Assembly: GCA_024280455.1 (NCBI GenBank)
Contig: JAJRQC010000095.1
Coordinates: 1 to 64,000, forward strand
Origin: Deltaproteobacteria bacterium
GTDB lineage: Bacteria; Desulfobacterota; Desulfobulbia; Desulfobulbales; Desulfobulbaceae
Direction of reading: 5' to 3'
DNA length: 64,000 nucleotides
In this document: positions 63,694 to 64,000 of the stretch, piece by piece
Numbering within the stretch: the stretch's first letter is position 1
Layout: each line of letters starts with the position of its first letter
The notes under the pieces: model-generated
The model's database searches: none
The model's input: the letters and a program-made list of their open reading frames with translations, nothing else
What the model was told of the DNA's origin: nothing
Program-made: the position numbers and the translations under genes

Positions 63694-64000
63694 ATGACCA
63701 ATAACGATATACTGCGCCGCCTCCGCTATACCTTTAACTTCAGCGATTCAAAGATGATCGCACTCTTTGGGCTGGCGGATTATCAGGTAACAAGAGCCCA
63801 GATCAGCGACTGGTTGAAACCCGATGATGATCCCGCCTGCCAAAGATGCAATGACACAACGCTTGCGATCTTTCTCAATGGTTTGACCATTGACAGGCGC
63901 GATAAACAGGAAGGGCCGCAGGCCCGGCCGGAGAAGCGGTTAACCAATAATCTTATCTTCAGAAAATTAAAAATCGCCCTGAACCTTCGAGCCGAAGAGG
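63694..64000 (+). CDS. DUF1456 (YehS-like) protein, 5' part
   Basis: ATG 63694 opens a frame that runs off the right edge after 102 codons. MTNNDILRRLRYTFNFSDSK and DWLKPDDDPAC are hallmark DUF1456 sequences, and the second of the two family repeats begins (TNNLIFRKLKIALNLRAEE). Its function is unknown. AGGA lies a little far upstream. Confidence 0.9.
   Translation, partial: MTNNDILRRLRYTFNFSDSKMIALFGLADYQVTRAQISDWLKPDDDPACQRCNDTTLAIFLNGLTIDRRDKQEGPQARPEKRLTNNLIFRKLKIALNLRAEE

Noticed and set aside
1-64000. CRISPR array, tRNA or rRNA genes
   Set aside because: No regularly spaced repeats were seen, and no cloverleaf with a TTCRANNC arm or rRNA-like sequence was recognised by eye; a tRNAscan run would settle the tRNA part.

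Overview
The window looks like a chromosomal segment of a strictly or facultatively anaerobic Gram-negative member of the Desulfobacterota, most likely Desulfobulbales. Supporting signs are an AcsE-type methyl-THF:corrinoid protein methyltransferase (Wood-Ljungdahl), a cyd oxidase cluster with a DUF4492 gene and an Rrf2 regulator, a bacteriohemerythrin, an lptA-lptB-rpoN-ptsN cluster, type II DAHP synthase and RND efflux. The assignment is inferred from gene content, not from a database match.

Layout. 1-4.7 kb: the 5' end of a secreted beta-helix-type protein, diverging from purL. 4.7-10.9 kb: a 1389-aa SNF2 helicase diverging from an unknown 583-aa protein. 11-15.4 kb: a DEAD-box RNA helicase with a structured leader, a cupin, an AI-2E transporter remnant, a DMT transporter and a lipoprotein. 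15.5-21.8 kb: a two-part AAA ATPase, then the bd-oxidase locus in the order cydB - rrf2 - DUF4492 - cydA - 30-aa membrane peptide. An IscR-like operator overlaps the cydB promoter. 22-24 kb: a lipase-like protein and the 3' scrap of a cardiolipin synthase. 24-36.5 kb: a three-gene operon for exported proteins of about 2084, 1076 and 967 aa, visibly more GC-rich than its surroundings and bounded on both sides by broken genes. 36.7-37.6 kb: traV/traC remnants of an F-type conjugation system. 37.8-40.3 kb: an MBL hydrolase and a coupled hemerythrin-nuclease-VanY cluster. 40.4-45 kb: a papain-family protease, a protein sharing its C-terminal module, a chagasin-type inhibitor and a BTAD (SARP-like) regulator. 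45-48 kb: mntP broken by two small repeats, then argB-argD. 48-51.4 kb: lptA-lptB-rpoN-ptsN. 51.4-57.2 kb: an oxidoreductase scrap, a GGDEF/EAL protein, DAHP synthase, an HsdR-N-like protein and acsE. 57.6-63.6 kb: a tripartite RND efflux operon. The window ends inside a DUF1456 gene.

Two themes stand out. First, the accessory parts are rich in gene wreckage: at least five separate truncated or frameshifted genes (AI-2E transporter, cardiolipin synthase, TraV/TraC, MntP, GltD-like oxidoreductase). Second, small dispersed repeats sit between or inside genes. The most striking is a four-copy family of about 110 bp with a conserved core. Its outer stems differ in sequence between copies but remain base-paired within each copy, as expected of a structured RNA or hairpin DNA element. 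Candidates for undescribed systems are the giant secreted-protein operon, the papain/chagasin/shared-module cluster and the SNF2 + 583-aa divergent pair.
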